Assembly (NCBI GenBank): GCA_030770545.1
Contig: CM061102.1
Location: 7,119,501-7,183,500, forward strand
Direction: 5' to 3'
Length of the DNA stretch: 64,000 nt
DNA from: Macropodus opercularis
Lineage: Eukaryota; Chordata; Actinopteri; Anabantiformes; Osphronemidae
Under the pieces are notes generated by a model. That model saw only the letters and a list, made by a program, of their open reading frames with translations, was not told the DNA's origin and searched no databases. Made by a program: the position numbers and the translations under genes. This document shows positions 61,119 through 64,000 of this stretch, in pieces. Every line of letters begins with the position of its first letter. Within the stretch, counting starts at the first letter, position 1.

Positions 61119-63067
61119 ACTGAGGTCCAGCTGTGGGCCAGTCACTCTGTCCCTTCTGTGGGTCTTTTATCTTTTAATTCCTCTGTGTCTCACATGAGTC
61201 CTTGTCCCCTTGCACTAGCTGTCACCACAATTACTCTCAGACCCCCCTTGCTGTGGTTTCTGATCTTTCATACTCCTCCCCAAAATCTCATATAAAAGCT
61301 GTTGTTAGACATGGCCTCCAAAGACTCTCTCTCAATGCATAGCGTTCCTCATCCGAACTAATTCTGGAGCTGCCTGCCTGTGTTGTTGCTCAATCTGAGG
61401 GTTCAGAGATCAGTCAGGTGCAGCTAATGGCTGATAATGCAGCTTGTACTCTAGTGACCCCCGTCATCCCAACTCCTACATACTGTACAGTACAGTATGA
61501 GCTATATTTCTACTTGTCTAATATAAAGCCTCGCTCCCTCTCCCAGTCCATAATGTTCTCACCATATTCTGTCGATAAAATATTTTAACACCACCACCAT
61601 TATCTGTAGCTTTGTTAAGGTCGTGACAACCTAGAGTAAATAATTCAGATTCATTTGTGGAAAAACAACAAAACAAGGTTTTATTTGGCTCCTGTGAGGT
61701 GACAAAAAAGAACATGTTAAAGTAAATATATAGTTTATAACACCATATATAAATATATACTCAATAATAAATAGTGAATATACAAAATATAGCAGTCCAA
61801 TCAGAATTATAGAAATATTGATTTATTCAATACATTAAATAATTGAAATGTGACATATCAATAAAACTGGAAGAATGACGTAGCAAGACCCATAATTCTC
61901 ACTATCAGAGGTGGTAAACCTGGTGATTGGATCCCAGTGGTTTCCCACTGCTGCTGCTGCTGTGGGGGAGGTGAACAGACATTGAACTTCACACTCCAGC
62001 CAAACCACATGTGCGCGTATTAACAGAGTCTTAGCAATGGCATTTCTCAGTGGAGGAGCGGGGAACAAAGGGGAAAGCTGGGGCAATCATGTCTTAGCTG
62101 GGAGGGGGAAACTCTGTTGGTGCTGCCCATTTTAAATTTGTTGTCACTGATTGTTACTATACAGCTTGGTCTGAAAACACCTGCATATTGGTAGATTCAT
62201 AAAACTTCTCACAAAGGAGTTTGAAGCTGAATGGATATTCATGTCCATGAGGTTTGGTTTTTACTTATTACTATTTACTTATTGATGGGATGTTTGCTCT
62301 TTTAATTTGATCACACGATGAACGTATATTTTGAAAAAGCTCTGCTTCGTGACAGGGCTGCCTTTGGTTGGACGCTGGACAGAATCCGCTTCTTGTGTCT
62401 CTCAGCGTAAGATACATAAGCTGGGTTCTGGAGGCTCCAGTTACCTTAAAGAAGCTCATCTCTGTTTTCCTAACTGTATATTTAGAAGTACATCACATAC
62501 CCACATGGGTCGGTCTGTTGCCCTTGACTCTGCAGAGTGACCCTACTAATATTACTCACACTACTAATTATAATAGCAAATTTAGGGATCTGGCTTTGAA
62601 GGAGTAAAATATAACACTCATTATTAGAGCTGAATTGTGTTTATGCAAACTGTTTATGTCTGTTTATGGTTTATGGTTGGTCAGAAGATTTAGTGTCTGC
62701 CTTTCTACTGGAGTTGATGCTTCATGTATCTCTGTCAAAGTAAAACGATATCTTCGAGCGACAGAGGAGGTACACAACAACATAAGGTTTCTAATTTCCT
62801 AATTGAACTAGCATCACCACAGATAGCTGTTGTCTAATAGTCGTGATGATGATTATTGTTGTTGACCGGAGTATGACTCCAAGTGCTGGTTTAGAGTTTC
62901 CCAGCTGCTGTGTAATCTGAGCCATGGACAGCAACAGCCGGGGTGGGAGACAGTCAAGGGGTGTGATGTGGGGGGATTTAGGGTTCTTCTCCTCTGCCTT
63001 TCCTCTTGCTCTCGCTCTGTCAAACATTTTATTTAAATAAAGTTGTGTAAGAAAGGGGTCCTGGAAC
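61119..63067. other. Divergent intergenic region between gltpd2 and the last gene
   Basis: This should contain both promoters. A TATAAAA at about 61290 on the plus strand is followed by only a 17-codon frame. The bases before 63068 include an ATTTAAATAAA element that may serve as a TATA-like box for the rightmost gene. Nothing else is recognised. Confidence 0.5.
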
Positions 63068-63492
63068 ATGATGGCAGCACGTTTTTGGATATTTTTTGGA
63101 GCTGGAACAGTTCTCTGGGCTTTAATGGTTCAGGGTAAGTGGCGCAGTTGTGAACCTTTGGCACATCCTCAGCGACTGGCTGACTGCCTTCGTATCAAAA
63201 TAATCCCCTGCCTGCCATCTGCAGACAGTGTTCAGAGAAACGAGCACTAAAACTCTCACTACACTAATTCACACTCTAGAAAACACTGTACGTATTCCTC
63301 CTTCTGAAAACAAAAACTGTGCATCCACACCCTTGTAAAGGATCTGTGAAATATTTATGAAAGGTGAGGATTAACATGGGTTTGCACAACAATGCTGGAG
63401 TCTGGGAGCCGCTGAGAATTGTTTGTTCATTTTGTAAAGGTAAAATGGCTTGATTTGATTTTTATCTTTGCTTTGCAGACAAGTCTAAACAG
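63068..63492 (+). CDS. First exon(s) of a secreted protein, cut by the window edge
   Basis: Exon 1 (63068-63134) starts with two adjacent ATGs and encodes a strong signal peptide ending near VLWALMVQG, then a consensus donor (CAGG|GTAAGT, phase 1). A possible second exon of only 14 bases (63479-63492, acceptor CTTTGCAG, donor GTATAA) would add DKSKQ and restore phase 0. The rest lies to the right of the window. I cannot name the gene. By human neighbourhood VMO1 (beside GLTPD2) and SHBG (beside ATP1B2) are candidates, but no diagnostic residues are visible. Confidence 0.5.
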
Positions 63493-64000
63493 GTATAAAG
63501 AAAGTTTGTATTGGCTTTGAGCAACCTACTTTTTAAAAGCTTGCTATACTGTCCAAGCCAAGCCCCACAGATCAACCTGAGCTCTAGTATGTCTCTGATA
63601 TATCGTTTCTAGTTTATCCTTGATCACTGATACAGATGTTGACAAGGAACATCTGCTCCCTAACCCATTAGGTGGAGGTGGAGACAGGTGCCAGCACTGA
63701 CAAGTACCAACACTAAAATGTAGCCTAAGTCTCCACTTTTCAGTTAATACCAGTGCACTTTGAAATGTTTTGTTCCAGTGCTAGTCATCCTTTGTGTGAT
63801 TTGCAGCTGCACTGTGTCATTTATACCTTATACTCTGTCTTTGAAGAGATTTTTCAGAGTGTTAAACTGAGAATGACGCCACGTGAAACACTGCATTTTA
63901 AGATTGAGTAGTTTGGGGTCTATGGGGGTTTATTCAAATGGAACATCACCTGTATTTATTAAAACTCAACAGAGCATATTAATAATACAATTTTAAGTTG
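63493..64000. other. Intron or intergenic DNA to the window edge
   Basis: I see no further exon. This is probably an intron of the truncated rightmost gene. Confidence 0.4.

Noticed and set aside
61290..61370. TATAAAA followed by a short ATG frame on the plus strand
   Set aside because: The frame is 17 codons with no donor site or family resemblance. It is probably chance in the gltpd2 upstream region.
1..64000. CRISPR arrays, operons, phage or plasmid features
   Set aside because: The window is spliced vertebrate DNA. No regularly spaced repeats or bacterial-type gene packing were seen.

Overview
This window looks like nuclear DNA from a bony fish, most likely a percomorph. The evidence is small GT-AG split exons, AT-rich introns, short microsatellites, and proteins that read as teleost orthologues of vertebrate genes, including a fish-type beta-defensin. 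Gene models were built by hand by joining exons in frame. Names come from recalled family sequences, not from a database search.

Layout from left to right: the 3' end of cnksr2 (+, enters from the left); a three-exon beta-defensin gene (defbl1-like, +, 5.96-6.38 kb); rnf167 (+, nine coding exons, 7.8-10.1 kb); an unrecognised two-exon gene for a small secreted basic protein (+, 12.7-13.5 kb); srrt/ARS2 (+, 19 coding exons, 14.9-20.9 kb); a monoacylglycerol acyltransferase, probably mogat3 (-, seven exons, 21.6-23.4 kb); nyap1 (+, CpG-rich promoter and noncoding exon near 25.5-26.0 kb, a 12 kb first intron, coding exons 38.1-46.0 kb); atp1b2 (+, seven exons, 49.3-55.0 kb); gltpd2 (-, four exons, 59.2-61.1 kb); and the first exon or exons of a secreted protein that runs off the right edge (+, 63.07 kb). 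No tRNA, rRNA, CRISPR array or intact transposon was seen.

The genes do not form a pathway. They are ordinary vertebrate genes: RAS/MAPK scaffold, innate peptide, endosomal ubiquitin ligase, RNA processing, triglyceride synthesis, neuronal PI3K adaptor, Na,K-ATPase beta subunit and sphingolipid transfer. From memory, the human counterparts lie on 7q22 (SRRT, MOGAT3, NYAP1) and 17p13 (RNF167, ATP1B2, GLTPD2), so the window mixes two human linkage groups.

The points most worth a second look are: the unrecognised small secreted protein; a 65-residue Arg/Asp/Glu/Lys tract inserted in nyap1; an NYAP2-like N-terminus on nyap1; a possible frame-shifting cassette exon in nyap1; a possible in-frame 27-base microexon in atp1b2; ceramide-1-phosphate-type residues in a membrane-anchored gltpd2; an apparently shortened cnksr2 tail; and CTCF-like motifs at gene boundaries. 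I found no convincing new multi-gene system.
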